From Solirubrobacter sp963798325 (GTDB taxonomy: Bacteria; Actinomycetota; Thermoleophilia; Solirubrobacterales; Solirubrobacteraceae): a DNA stretch of 64,000 nt. This document shows, in pieces, positions 36,040-44,024 of this stretch (within the stretch, counting starts at the first letter, position 1; each line of letters starts with the position of its first letter). Below the pieces are notes generated by a model, which saw nothing but the letters and a program-made list of their open reading frames with translations, searched no databases and was not told the origin of the DNA. Both the position numbers and the translations under genes were made by a program. Where the stretch lies: positions 558,001-622,000 of the forward strand of contig CAWCSS010000008.1 of the NCBI GenBank assembly GCA_963798325.1, written 5' to 3'.

Positions 36040-36695
36040 GTGGGGGCGGGGACGATCCGGATGTAGGGCTTGGGCTCCTTCCAGCCGTCCGGGTACTTCT
36101 CCTTGGCCTGCTCGTTGGACACCGAGCCGGCGATGATCACGTCCTCGCCGGGCTGCCACTGGGCGGGCGTGGCGACGGCGTGGTTGGCGGTCAGCTGCAG
36201 CGAGTCGATCACGCGCAGGACCTCATCGAAGTTGCGGCCGGTCGTCATCGGATAGACGAGCAGCAGCTTGATCTTCTTGTCCGGGCCGATCACGAAGACG
36301 TTGCGGACGGTCTGGTTCTGGGCGGCCGTGCGCGCGGTCGGGTCACCGTCGACGTCGGCCGCGAGCATGCCGTAGGCCTTCGCCACCGCGAAGTCCTTGT
36401 CGCCGATGATCGGGTAGTTCGGGGCGGTGCCCTGCGTCTCCTCGATGTCCTTCGACCAGCCGACGTTGTTCTCGGCGGGATCGACCGAGATGCCGATGAT
36501 CTTCACGCCGCGCTTGTCGAACTCCGGCTTGATCGAGGCCATGTAGCCGAGCTCAGTCGTGCACACCGGGGTGAAGGCGCGCGGGTGCGAGAAGAGCACC
36601 CCCCACGAGTCGCCGAGCCACTCGTGGAAATTGATCGTGCCCTCTGTGGTTTCTGCCTCGAAATCCGGCGCGGTATCGCCGATCGTCAGGGCCAT
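36036..36695 (-). CDS. 1-Cys peroxiredoxin (Prx6-type)
   Basis: A 219-residue peroxiredoxin. Peroxidatic Cys45 lies in HPRAFTPVCTTELGY, and Arg in QNQTVRNVFVIGPDKKI completes the site; there is no resolving Cys. The long C-terminal dimerisation domain (VATPAQWQPGEDVII; KYPDGWKEPKPYIRIV) marks the Prx6 group. It reduces peroxides in the cytosol. AGGAGGAG lies 8 bases before ATG 36695. A symmetrical A/T-rich element sits just upstream (36709-36730), possibly an operator. Confidence 0.94.
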   Translation of the reverse strand: MALTIGDTAPDFEAETTEGTINFHEWLGDSWGVLFSHPRAFTPVCTTELGYMASIKPEFDKRGVKIIGISVDPAENNVGWSKDIEETQGTAPNYPIIGDKDFAVAKAYGMLAADVDGDPTARTAAQNQTVRNVFVIGPDKKIKLLLVYPMTTGRNFDEVLRVIDSLQLTANHAVATPAQWQPGEDVIIAGSVSNEQAKEKYPDGWKEPKPYIRIVPAPT

Positions 36696-36708
36696 CGTCT
36701 TACTCCTC

Positions 36709-36730
36709 CTAAAAGGGGGTCTGGTTTTAG
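36709..36730 (-). promoter_or_regulatory. Inverted repeat over peroxiredoxin leader
   Basis: CTAAAA-N10-TTTTAG overlaps the region just upstream of the ribosome site of the 1-Cys peroxiredoxin gene. It is A/T-rich in a GC-rich context. It could be an operator for a peroxide or metal regulator, or part of the promoter. Confidence 0.4.
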
Positions 36731-36735
36731 GGAGT

Positions 36736-38643
36736 TTACTGTCCTCCGGCGTCGACGTAGGACGTGGTCCAGCGATACGGGACCGCGCACATGGGTTTGG
36801 CCGTCTGCAGGATCTCTGCGTCCCAGTCCGGCCCCTTCGGCGCCCTGGGCGGAAGGATCGACGCGGGCAGCAGCGGCGCGGTCTTTCGCGCGGGCTCGGC
36901 CTGCGCGTCGCGCTTCGCGTCGTCGGGAACCTTGGCCCACTCGCGCAGGTACGCCGTGCAGAACCGCTTCGTCTGCTCCGCGCTGAGCGGGTAGAGGCCG
37001 TCGGCGAGCCCGCAGTGCTCGGAGCCGTAGGCGCGCAGCAGGTCGCGGGTGTGGCTGCTGCCGGCCTCCAGGTGCTCCTGCGTGCGGTTGTAGGGCTTGC
37101 TGAGCAGCGCCTTGAGCTCGTCCTCGCCCGGCACGTCCTTCAACGCTGCCAGGAGCTCGTCCAGCGGCGGCAGGTTCGACGCCGTCACCAGGTCGCTCTG
37201 CAGCGTCGCCCCACCCCAGTTCGCGAGTGCCTGGCAGACGTTGCGCGGCCCCCGCGGCGCGGCCGTCGGCTTCTGATCGAGGCCGCTGACCGGGTCGTTG
37301 ATGCGCAGCGCCCGGTAGAACTCGCCCACGTAGAGATCGTCGTCGGGACCGACGGCGAGGTTGGTGACATCGCCGAGCTGCGCGCTGACGGCGCGGCCGT
37401 CGCCCACGCCCGTCCCGGCGACGCCCGTCCCGGCGACGACGCCGAAGCGCCCGTTGGTGGTCAGCGCGAGGATGCGCGGCAGGCCGCTGGTGGAGACGAA
37501 CAGGTTGCCCTTGGAGTCCACCGCGAGCGCCTCGATGGCGTGGCAGTGGGTGGGATCGAGCGACGCCGGCTCGTCCAGCCCGCGGGCTCCGCAGCCGTCC
37601 GGGGCGGAGGCGCCGAGCAGCGGCTCGGGCGTGCCGTCGCGGCCGATGCGGAGCACGCGGCCGTTGCCGGTATCGGCGATGTAGAGCCGGTTCTGGCTGT
37701 CGACGGCGATGTCCTGCGGGTCGTTCAGCGCCGGCGTGGTGACGGGTGCGAAGGACTTGCCGTCGTAGCGGTAGACCTTCTCGACGCTGAGCACGTAGAG
37801 CGAGCCGTCGGGCGCGACCGCCATCCGCGACGGGTAGAAGTCCGCGATCCGCTGCGCGCTGCGGGGCGGCTCGGTGCGCTGGTTGGGCGGCAGCGGGCCG
37901 ACCGCGAGCAGCGTCGGCTTACCGCCCGCCGGGAGCTTCATCACCGCGCGGTTGCCGAGGTTGATGTAGAGGTTGTCGTGGCCGGCGGCCATCGTGATCA
38001 CGCGGTCGGCGAAGCCTGAGGTGATGTCGGAGACGTCGAAGGCCTCGAGGAACGGCTCGGCGCCGTTGCGGCTGCCCGTGGAGACGTCGAAGCCTCCCTC
38101 CGGGACGATCATGAGCTTGTCGCCGTCGAGCGCCATCGTCGTGCCGATGACCTTGTCCACCGGAAGCGAGACGTGGCCGGGCTGCGGGCGCGTGGAACCA
38201 CCGGACCAGACCACGAGCACCAGCAGCGGGATCAGCCCGGCGCCGAACGCGTAGGCGTTGGGCTTGGACGCCACGATCAGGACGACGGCGCCCGCGGCGG
38301 ACAGCCAGAAGCCGAGGCCCGGCGCGACGTCGACGAACGTGCTCGAGTCCCGGACGATCGTCAAGGCCACGTGCACGGCGAGGCCGAGCAGGACGAGCGC
38401 GCCGATCGTCAGCGCGATCGACGCGGCCTTCCAGAGCCTGTAGACGTAGACCGCCGCGATCACGGTGACCGCGAGCAGCGCGTAGCGGAACGGCTCGATT
38501 CCGTCGAGCTTGAAGCCCGTGTCGGTGTCCGAGTGCGAGAAGCTGCTCCAGCGCTCCCACACGAGCCATAGGCCGGCCCACGCGAGTGCGACTCCGGCAA
38601 CGGTGGCGATTCTCAGATACGTGCGCATCGACCTCTGCCCCAT
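36736..38643 (-). CDS. Membrane-anchored NHL-repeat beta-propeller protein
   Basis: A 635-residue protein. Residues 1-160 hold about five hydrophobic helices (IATVAGVALAWAGLWLVW; FRYALLAVTVIAAVYVYRLW; LTIGALVLLGLAVHVAL). The rest is extracytoplasmic, with NHL-type blades (PQDIAVDSQNRLYIADTGNG; AIEALAVDSKGNLFVSTSG; VTNLAVGPDDDLYVGEFY) forming a propeller. The C-terminal 180 residues are helical, with several Cys (SEHCGLADGLYPL; RFCTAYLREW). Likely a surface binding protein of unknown ligand. ATG 38643 or 38628 may be the start. It diverges from a GNAT gene with 25 bases between. Confidence 0.77.
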   Translation of the reverse strand: MGQRSMRTYLRIATVAGVALAWAGLWLVWERWSSFSHSDTDTGFKLDGIEPFRYALLAVTVIAAVYVYRLWKAASIALTIGALVLLGLAVHVALTIVRDSSTFVDVAPGLGFWLSAAGAVVLIVASKPNAYAFGAGLIPLLVLVVWSGGSTRPQPGHVSLPVDKVIGTTMALDGDKLMIVPEGGFDVSTGSRNGAEPFLEAFDVSDITSGFADRVITMAAGHDNLYINLGNRAVMKLPAGGKPTLLAVGPLPPNQRTEPPRSAQRIADFYPSRMAVAPDGSLYVLSVEKVYRYDGKSFAPVTTPALNDPQDIAVDSQNRLYIADTGNGRVLRIGRDGTPEPLLGASAPDGCGARGLDEPASLDPTHCHAIEALAVDSKGNLFVSTSGLPRILALTTNGRFGVVAGTGVAGTGVGDGRAVSAQLGDVTNLAVGPDDDLYVGEFYRALRINDPVSGLDQKPTAAPRGPRNVCQALANWGGATLQSDLVTASNLPPLDELLAALKDVPGEDELKALLSKPYNRTQEHLEAGSSHTRDLLRAYGSEHCGLADGLYPLSAEQTKRFCTAYLREWAKVPDDAKRDAQAEPARKTAPLLPASILPPRAPKGPDWDAEILQTAKPMCAVPYRWTTSYVDAGGQ

Positions 38644-38668
38644 ACCCAGATCTGACACGCTTGGGACC

Positions 38669-39379
38669 GTGAAAGAGCGCGTGCGCACGGCGGAGGGGGA
38701 CGCCTGGCAGGTGCACGGAGAGCTTCGCGCCGGGACCCGTCAGCTGCGCGGCCTACGGGCGATGGCGTCCGGGCTGCCGCACGCGCAGTGGAACAACGCC
38801 GATGTCCACGCCGCCGATCCCGACCTCGAGGGCGCGCGCGCCTTCTACGCCGAGATCGGCGTCCCGTGGGGCGTGCGCGTGCCCGCCGAGCTCCCGTGGG
38901 GGCACGGGCGACGCCTGTTCCGGCAGCGGCTGATGGGCGTGCTGCGCGAGGACTTCGTGCCCGCGCCCGCCGTGCCCGGGCTGACGCTCGAGCCGACCGT
39001 CGACCTCGAGCTGGTGACGACGATCGACGCGATCGCCTTCGCTTCGGACCCGGTGACCGAGTGGGCGCGCGGGCACCTCGGCGCGCCGCCGGTCCAGACG
39101 GCGCTCGCGCTGCTCGACGGCAAGCCGGTCGGCACCGCCTATGCGGTCTTCAGCGACGGGCTCGCGGGCCCGGCGGTGTACCTGGCGGGCGTGGCCGTGA
39201 TCCCCGAGGCCCGCCGGCGAGGCGTCGGCGGGGCGGTCTCCTCGTGGCTGGTCGAGCGGGCGTTCGCCAACGGCGCCGAGCTCGCCCACCTGCACCCCGA
39301 CGACGACCGCGCCGCGCGCGTCTACGCGCGGCTGGGGTTCACCGAGGTGACCGGGTTCGACATCTACGTCGAGCTATAG
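38669..39379 (+). CDS. GNAT family N-acetyltransferase
   Basis: A 236-residue protein. The acetyltransferase domain occupies the C-terminal half: strand VYLAGVAVIPEARRRGVGGA with the acetyl-CoA loop RRRGVGGAVSSWL and the motif B helix DDDRAARVYARLGFTEVTGF. The N-terminal 100 residues (LRGLRAMASGLPHAQWNNAD; ARAFYAEIGVPWGVRVPAEL) are a second, weaker GNAT-like half, as in two-domain members. The start is GTG 38669; longer frames upstream read through the divergent gene. It overlaps the converging MarR-GNAT gene by 6 bases. Confidence 0.87.
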   Translation: MKERVRTAEGDAWQVHGELRAGTRQLRGLRAMASGLPHAQWNNADVHAADPDLEGARAFYAEIGVPWGVRVPAELPWGHGRRLFRQRLMGVLREDFVPAPAVPGLTLEPTVDLELVTTIDAIAFASDPVTEWARGHLGAPPVQTALALLDGKPVGTAYAVFSDGLAGPAVYLAGVAVIPEARRRGVGGAVSSWLVERAFANGAELAHLHPDDDRAARVYARLGFTEVTGFDIYVEL

Positions 39380-40213
39380 CTCCTTCTGGAACCAGTGGTG
39401 GGCGTAGGGCTCGTCGTTGAACGGCGCGACCTCCGCGTACCCCGCCGAGCGGTAAAGCGCCATGGCCTCCGTGAGCGAGCGGTTGGTCTCCAGCCGCACG
39501 CTCGTCAGGCCCCGCGTGCGCGCGTGCGCCTCCAACTCGCTGAGAATCCGGCGCCCGACGCCCAGCCCGCGGGCGCTCGAAGCCACCCACATGCGCTTGA
39601 TCTCGCCGCTGTCCTTCAGGGCGCCGCAGCCGACGGGCTCGCCTTTGAGGCGCGCGACGAGCAGCAGGCCGCCGTCGGCGGGGCGGCTCATGCCGGGGTC
39701 GAACCCGGCGTCGAAGCGCGCGTTGAGCTCGGCGAAGTAGTGGCGCAGGCAGCCCTGCGCGTCCGCGCTGCGCGGGTCCTCGGGAGCGACCTCGACGAGC
39801 CCCGCGGTGAGCAACCGCTCGACCACCCCCATCGCGTCCGCCAGCCGCTGGCGCTGGCCGGCGCTCAGCGGGGCGAGCAGTGACTCCGCGAGGGCGTCGC
39901 TGCCGCGGTCCAGGTGCGCGCGCTCGGTCTCGCCCGCCGGAGTGAGCGTGACCGTGCGCACCCGCCGGTCGGCGTGGTCGGCCTGGACGGTGACCAGCCC
40001 TTCGGCTTCGAGGCCGCGCAGCAGCCGGCTCGTGTAGCCGGAGTCCAGCCCGAGCCGGGCGCGCAGCGCGCGGACGTCGGTCGCCGTGTCCAGCTCCCAC
40101 AGCACCCGCGACGCGCCGAGCGGGCGCCCGCGGCCGAGGTAGGAGTCCACCAATGCGCCGATCCGCTCCGTGACCGTGCGGTTGAACGACCGGACCTGGG
40201 CAACGCCGTCCAT
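39374..40213 (-). CDS. MarR regulator-GNAT acetyltransferase fusion
   Basis: A 279-residue two-domain protein. Residues about 1-140 are a MarR winged helix (VRSFNRTVTERIGALVDSYL; LDSGYTSRLLRGLEAEGLVT; DRRVRTVTLTPAGETERAH). Residues about 150-279 are a GNAT domain (IKRMWVASSARGLGVGRRIL; LETNRSLTEAMALYRSAGY). Such fusions are known in several phyla; acetylation may be tied to DNA binding. ATG 40213 is preferred because a perfect palindrome lies directly upstream and covers the ribosome-binding region, suggesting autoregulation. It diverges from an AglD-like gene. Confidence 0.9.
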   Translation of the reverse strand: MDGVAQVRSFNRTVTERIGALVDSYLGRGRPLGASRVLWELDTATDVRALRARLGLDSGYTSRLLRGLEAEGLVTVQADHADRRVRTVTLTPAGETERAHLDRGSDALAESLLAPLSAGQRQRLADAMGVVERLLTAGLVEVAPEDPRSADAQGCLRHYFAELNARFDAGFDPGMSRPADGGLLLVARLKGEPVGCGALKDSGEIKRMWVASSARGLGVGRRILSELEAHARTRGLTSVRLETNRSLTEAMALYRSAGYAEVAPFNDEPYAHHWFQKEL

Positions 40214-40215
40214 AC

Positions 40216-40233
40216 CTCTGACTCTAGTCAGAG
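40216..40233. promoter_or_regulatory. MarR-type operator palindrome
   Basis: CTCTGACT-ct-AGTCAGAG wait-free 8+2+8 symmetry: the 18 bases read CTCTGACTCTAGTCAGAG. It lies two bases before the MarR-GNAT start and 30 bases before the divergent membrane gene, so it could control both. Confidence 0.7.
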
Positions 40234-40263
40234 ATGGACCGCCTGCCAACCTGAGGGGCGACC

Positions 40264-41286
40264 ATGGCGAGCGCGCGTGAGGGTGGGATCGATGGACGGG
40301 CGATCGCCAAGCGCGCCGGGTTCTTCGTCGTCGTCGCCGTGCTGGCGGGCGTCGCCCTGGCCGCGCTGCCGGGCATCGACGAGGTGCGCAACGAGCTGTC
40401 CTCGGCGGATCCGAAGTGGCTCGCCGCCTGCGTGTTCTGCCAGCTGATGTCGATGTTCGGGTTCGTGCGCGCGCTGTGGTCGGCGTTCGACCGCGTGATG
40501 CCGTGGCGCCGGGCGGTCGTCCTCGGGTTCGCCGAGCAGGGCGCGAACGTGCTGCTGCCCGCGGGCGGCGCGGGCGGCCCCGCCTTCGGCGCGTACGTGC
40601 TCACGCGCCTCGGCGTGCCCGCGGAGATCGCCGCCTCACGTCACGCGGCGTTGTTTCTCGCCACCAGCACGATCAGCTTCGTCGCGCTCGTGTTCGCCGG
40701 CCTGCTCGGCGCGCTGCTCGGTCAGGCATCGCTGCTGGCGACGCTGGTCCCGGCGCTGGTGGCCGCGGCGGCGATCACGCTGGCCGTGCTGTTCGCCTAC
40801 ACCGAATCGCCGGCCGAGCCCGACGGTGCCGGGCGCATCCGCACGGTCTTCTGGCGCGTGCGCAGCTTCACCCACGACGGCGTGCGCACGACGGTCGAGT
40901 TGCTGCGTCACGGCGACAAGCTGCTGATCTTCGGCTCCTTCACGTACTTCGCGTTCGACGTCGCGTCGCTCGCCTGCGCGTTCCAGGCCTTCGGCGGCGG
41001 CGCGCCGCCGCTGGCGATCTTCGTCCTCGCCTACGCGCTCGGCCACGCCGGCGCGCTGCTGCCCACCCCCGGCGGCGTCGGTGGCACCGAGGGCGGGCTG
41101 ATCGGCATGTTCGCCGCCTACGGCACGTCCGTCTCCACCGCCGCGGCCGCGGTGCTCGCCTACCGCGTCTTCCAGCTGGGGCTGCCGGCGATTCTCGGCG
41201 CCGTCAGCCTCTGGCGGATCCAGCGCACGCTCGCGCACCCGCCGCCGCGCGAGGCGATCGCCGCCCGCTTCGAGCGCTTGGACTAG
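40264..41286 (+). CDS. AglD/UPF0104-type membrane protein, paralogue 2
   Basis: A 340-residue multi-pass protein of the LPG-synthase transmembrane superfamily. Key blocks are EQGANVLLPAGGAGGPAFGA in the first half and HAGALLPTPGGVGGTEGGLI in the second, the latter being the classic PTPGGVGxxE motif. About eight helices; N-terminus cytoplasmic and charged. It may move or modify a lipid. It shares its control region with the MarR-GNAT fusion gene, so it might be a target of that regulator. Confidence 0.85.
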   Translation: MASAREGGIDGRAIAKRAGFFVVVAVLAGVALAALPGIDEVRNELSSADPKWLAACVFCQLMSMFGFVRALWSAFDRVMPWRRAVVLGFAEQGANVLLPAGGAGGPAFGAYVLTRLGVPAEIAASRHAALFLATSTISFVALVFAGLLGALLGQASLLATLVPALVAAAAITLAVLFAYTESPAEPDGAGRIRTVFWRVRSFTHDGVRTTVELLRHGDKLLIFGSFTYFAFDVASLACAFQAFGGGAPPLAIFVLAYALGHAGALLPTPGGVGGTEGGLIGMFAAYGTSVSTAAAAVLAYRVFQLGLPAILGAVSLWRIQRTLAHPPPREAIAARFERLD

Positions 41287-41305
41287 AAGCCCACTGAAGA
41301 ATTCC

Positions 41306-41701
41306 CTAGAGGGCGGCGAGGCGCCGCTGGAGGTCGGCCATGGCCTTCGGCCAGTCCTCATCCTCGGCGTCGTCGACCCACAGCTCGCGCAGCTCGGACT
41401 CCTCGCTGACGACCCGTGCCATCGCCCCGCGCGCGAGCGCGACGTCCTCGCGGGAGAGCTGGCCGCCGTTGGTCGCGATCCACGCCGTCACGTCGTCGGG
41501 CAGGTTGGGCGCCGGCTCGCCCAGCGCGGAGGCGACCACCTCCGCGGCGGCCACCACCTCTTCGCCCTCGCGCGCGTCGAGAAACCCGTCCGCGGCGGAG
41601 CTCAGCGCGACCCGCACCGCCTCGGCGCCACCGCTGCGCAGGTCAGCGACCCAGTCCAGCGCGGTGTCGTTCTCGAAGGGTCCGACTTCCCAGGCTCCCA
41701 T
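41306..41701 (-). CDS. DUF4259-type protein
   Basis: A 131-residue acidic cytosolic protein. The start MGAWEVGPFENDTALDWVADL is the signature of DUF4259 proteins (also seen in immunity-like and house-keeping contexts). The middle is Ala/Val/Glu-rich helix (EGEEVVAAAEVVASALGEP) and the end is acidic (LWVDDAEDEDWPKAM). The molecular function is unknown. It stands between two AglD-like genes without a clear partner. Confidence 0.8.
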   Translation of the reverse strand: MGAWEVGPFENDTALDWVADLRSGGAEAVRVALSSAADGFLDAREGEEVVAAAEVVASALGEPAPNLPDDVTAWIATNGGQLSREDVALARGAMARVVSEESELRELWVDDAEDEDWPKAMADLQRRLAAL

Positions 41702-41727
41702 GGAGCCAGGCTACCCACGGCGCGCCG

Positions 41728-41991
41728 CTAGGAAAGGCCCTGGCGCGCCTCGCGCACCAGCGTGACCGCCTCTGGGAAGACCGTCGCCATCACCGAGCGG
41801 ATCTGCTGGGCCTGCTGCTCCGTGGTGCCCTGGATGTTGACCCGGTTGATCGCCGCCACGGTCATGTCGACCGCGAGCTTGATCGCGTTGTCGGCCCAGG
41901 CCAGCGACTGAGAGGCCTGCATCTGCTCGGCCATCTCCTGCATCCGCCGCTGAAAGTCTGGGTCGTTGAAGAAGCCGCCGAAACCTTCCAT
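41728..41991 (-). CDS. Small helical protein, unknown
   Basis: An 87-residue protein starting MEGFGGFFNDPDFQRRMQEM, Gln/Met-rich and predicted mostly helical (AEQMQASQSLAWADNAIKLA; EQQAQQIRSVMATVF). No signal peptide or membrane helix. It lies 4 bases downstream of the third AglD-like gene and is likely co-transcribed with it. No family recognised. Confidence 0.65.
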   Translation of the reverse strand: MEGFGGFFNDPDFQRRMQEMAEQMQASQSLAWADNAIKLAVDMTVAAINRVNIQGTTEQQAQQIRSVMATVFPEAVTLVREARQGLS

Positions 41992-41995
41992 GGGC

Positions 41996-43078
41996 TCAAC
42001 TGTACTGGTGGCAGAGCGCCCGCTGCTTCTGCGTCGGGCGCGTGCGCTGCGGGGCCTCGATCAGCTCGCCGGCGTCCTCGGCCTCCCACTTGCCCACGGT
42101 GCGGCGCAGCGAGGCGAAGGAGATCGCGCCGGGGGCGATCGGCAGCCAGAAGGCGAAGAACCGGTAGGCGAGCACGGCGACGATGGCCGCGGCGGGGTCC
42201 ACGCCGAAGGCGACGAACGCGCCGATCATGCCGCCGTCGACACCGCCGACGCCGCCGGGGAGCGGGAGTGTGTTGGCGAGCATGCCGACGAAGTAGCCGA
42301 CGACCAGCACGCCGATGGCGGGCGAGGCGCCGAAGGCGTGGAAGCACGCCCACAGGGTGGCGATGTCGAACGCCCACCACATCACGGCGCCGAGCAGCCC
42401 CGGGTTGCCCATCCGGACCAGCCGGCGGGCGTCGCGCACGCCGTCGCCGACCGGCGCCAGGACCCGGCGGACGCGGCTCTCGCCGGGCTTGACGAGCTGC
42501 GCGGAGGCGACGACGGCGATGACCGCGCCGCCGAAGATCGCGGGGACGATCGTCAGGGCGAAGGAGCCGCCGCCGGGGATGATGCCGGTGTAGAGGCCGA
42601 TGCCGCCGAACAGCAGCGCGCCCATGTAGACCGAGTAGAGCAGGACCATGAACGTGGTCATGCGCGCGCCGACGTCCCGGGCTTCCATGCCCGACTTCTT
42701 CAGCGCCCAGGCCGTGAGCGCGATGCCGCCGGCGCCGGCGGACGCCAGCAGGCGCGTCGCGGCGTGCCCGGCGAGCGTGATCTCGGTGCTCGCGCGGAAC
42801 CCGATCCGGGTGTTTTCGCCATCGGCGTCGATCGAGACGGCGCGGAACAGGATCGCGTGGCCGACGAAGGAGAGCACCTCCAGGACGAGCGCGAACGCGA
42901 GCCAGCCGACATGCCCGGTCATCAGCTTCGACCAGACATCGGGGAGATCGGCCAGCGCGGGAGCGAGCACGACCAGGCCGGCGACCATCACCGCGCTCGC
43001 GACGACGAGCACGACGATCTGCCGTCCGGAGACGCGCCCCAGCGGGCGCTCGGCATGATCGGTGGTCAGTGCGGCCAT
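41996..43078 (-). CDS. AglD/UPF0104-type membrane protein, paralogue 3
   Basis: A 360-residue multi-pass protein. Superfamily blocks: AGHAATRLLASAGAGGIALT in the first half and GMLANTLPLPGGVGGVDGGM in the second (PLPGGVGG with Asp replacing the usual Glu). About eight helices and a charged C-terminus (RRTVGKWEAEDAGELIEAPQ). ATG 43078 is used; an upstream ATG at 43168 would overlap the LysR gene end by 13 bases and add a proline-rich leader. Function unknown; lipid or glycolipid translocation is a family-level guess. Confidence 0.84.
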   Translation of the reverse strand: MAALTTDHAERPLGRVSGRQIVVLVVASAVMVAGLVVLAPALADLPDVWSKLMTGHVGWLAFALVLEVLSFVGHAILFRAVSIDADGENTRIGFRASTEITLAGHAATRLLASAGAGGIALTAWALKKSGMEARDVGARMTTFMVLLYSVYMGALLFGGIGLYTGIIPGGGSFALTIVPAIFGGAVIAVVASAQLVKPGESRVRRVLAPVGDGVRDARRLVRMGNPGLLGAVMWWAFDIATLWACFHAFGASPAIGVLVVGYFVGMLANTLPLPGGVGGVDGGMIGAFVAFGVDPAAAIVAVLAYRFFAFWLPIAPGAISFASLRRTVGKWEAEDAGELIEAPQRTRPTQKQRALCHQYS

Positions 43079-43155
43079 GACCACAGAATCGCGCGCGGGA
43101 CGCAATCCTCCAGTCGAGGGGGCACCCGTCTTCAGGGTGGGGTTAGCCGCAGGGG

Positions 43156-43953
43156 TCACCGCAGCCATTCGGTGCGATGGACCAGTGCCGGACCGCGCAC
43201 CGGGAGCCTGGCGACGCCCCCGTTCAGCGCCCGCTCCGGCAGGAGCGCGAGGCCGTGCCCGGCGGCCACCAGCGAGAGCAGGCCGTTCACGTCCGACCCC
43301 TCGTAGGCGAGCGCGGAGCGGAAGCCTTCGGCGCGGGCGATGGCGGAGAGTTCAGACAAGGGAGCGCAGATTCCGGGGGCGTCGATCCAGCGTGCATCGA
43401 CCAATACTTCTATTTGTATAGCATGGCCGGAGAGTGGGTGATCGAGGGGCGCGGCGACCGCCAGTGGCTCTTCTTTCGACGCCGCCACGCGGGCGCCTGT
43501 CTCGGGCAGCCGAAGCGGATCGCTGGGCGCCGCCACGCCGTCCACGACCCCGGTGTCGAGCTCGCCGACGGCCACCGCGCGGGCGATCTCGTCGCGCGCG
43601 CCGACCCGCACCGTGACCGAGAGCGCCGGCCGGACCAGCTCAGCGGCGAGCGCCACCGCCAGGGGCGTGGTGCCGATGCGCAGGTGCGACGGCGGGCCGG
43701 CCGCAACGCGCGCGACGTCCGCGCGGGCGGCGTCGAGTCGCAGGAGGATCGGCTCGGCGTGCTCGAGCAGCCGCGCGCCCGCCTCGGTCACCTCCACCGG
43801 CCGGCGCGTCAGCAGCACCGCGCCGACGTCGGCCTCGAGCACCGCGATGTGCTGGGAGACCGCCGACTGCGTGTAGCCGAGCTCGCGCGCGGCGGCGGAG
43901 AACGACCCGAGCCGGGCGACGCGGGCGAAGGTGCGAAGGAACCGCGGGTCCAT
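43156..43953 (-). CDS. LysR-family transcriptional regulator
   Basis: A 265-residue regulator. The N-terminal HTH (FLRTFARVARLGSFSAAARE; LGYTQSAVSQHIAVLEADVG) is clear. The effector domain (HLRIGTTPLAVALAAELVRP; LDTGVVDGVAAPSDPL; LAVAAPLDHPLSG) is shorter than the usual 200 residues. Target unknown; LysR genes are often next to their targets, so the divergent amidotransferase (71 bases away) or the downstream membrane gene are candidates. Confidence 0.9.
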   Translation of the reverse strand: MDPRFLRTFARVARLGSFSAAARELGYTQSAVSQHIAVLEADVGAVLLTRRPVEVTEAGARLLEHAEPILLRLDAARADVARVAAGPPSHLRIGTTPLAVALAAELVRPALSVTVRVGARDEIARAVAVGELDTGVVDGVAAPSDPLRLPETGARVAASKEEPLAVAAPLDHPLSGHAIQIEVLVDARWIDAPGICAPLSELSAIARAEGFRSALAYEGSDVNGLLSLVAAGHGLALLPERALNGGVARLPVRGPALVHRTEWLR

Positions 43954-44024
43954 CAGTGGTTCTTATCAACTGGCCACAGATCATCGTTGGACGTGAACTC
44001 GGCGAGGCGCGACGATCCCCGGCA

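Noticed and set aside
37406..37435. A 15-base tandem pair (ACGCCCGTCCCGGCG twice) in the NHL gene
   Set aside because: It simply encodes a GVAGT repeat in a glycine-rich loop; two copies are not evidence of a functional repeat.
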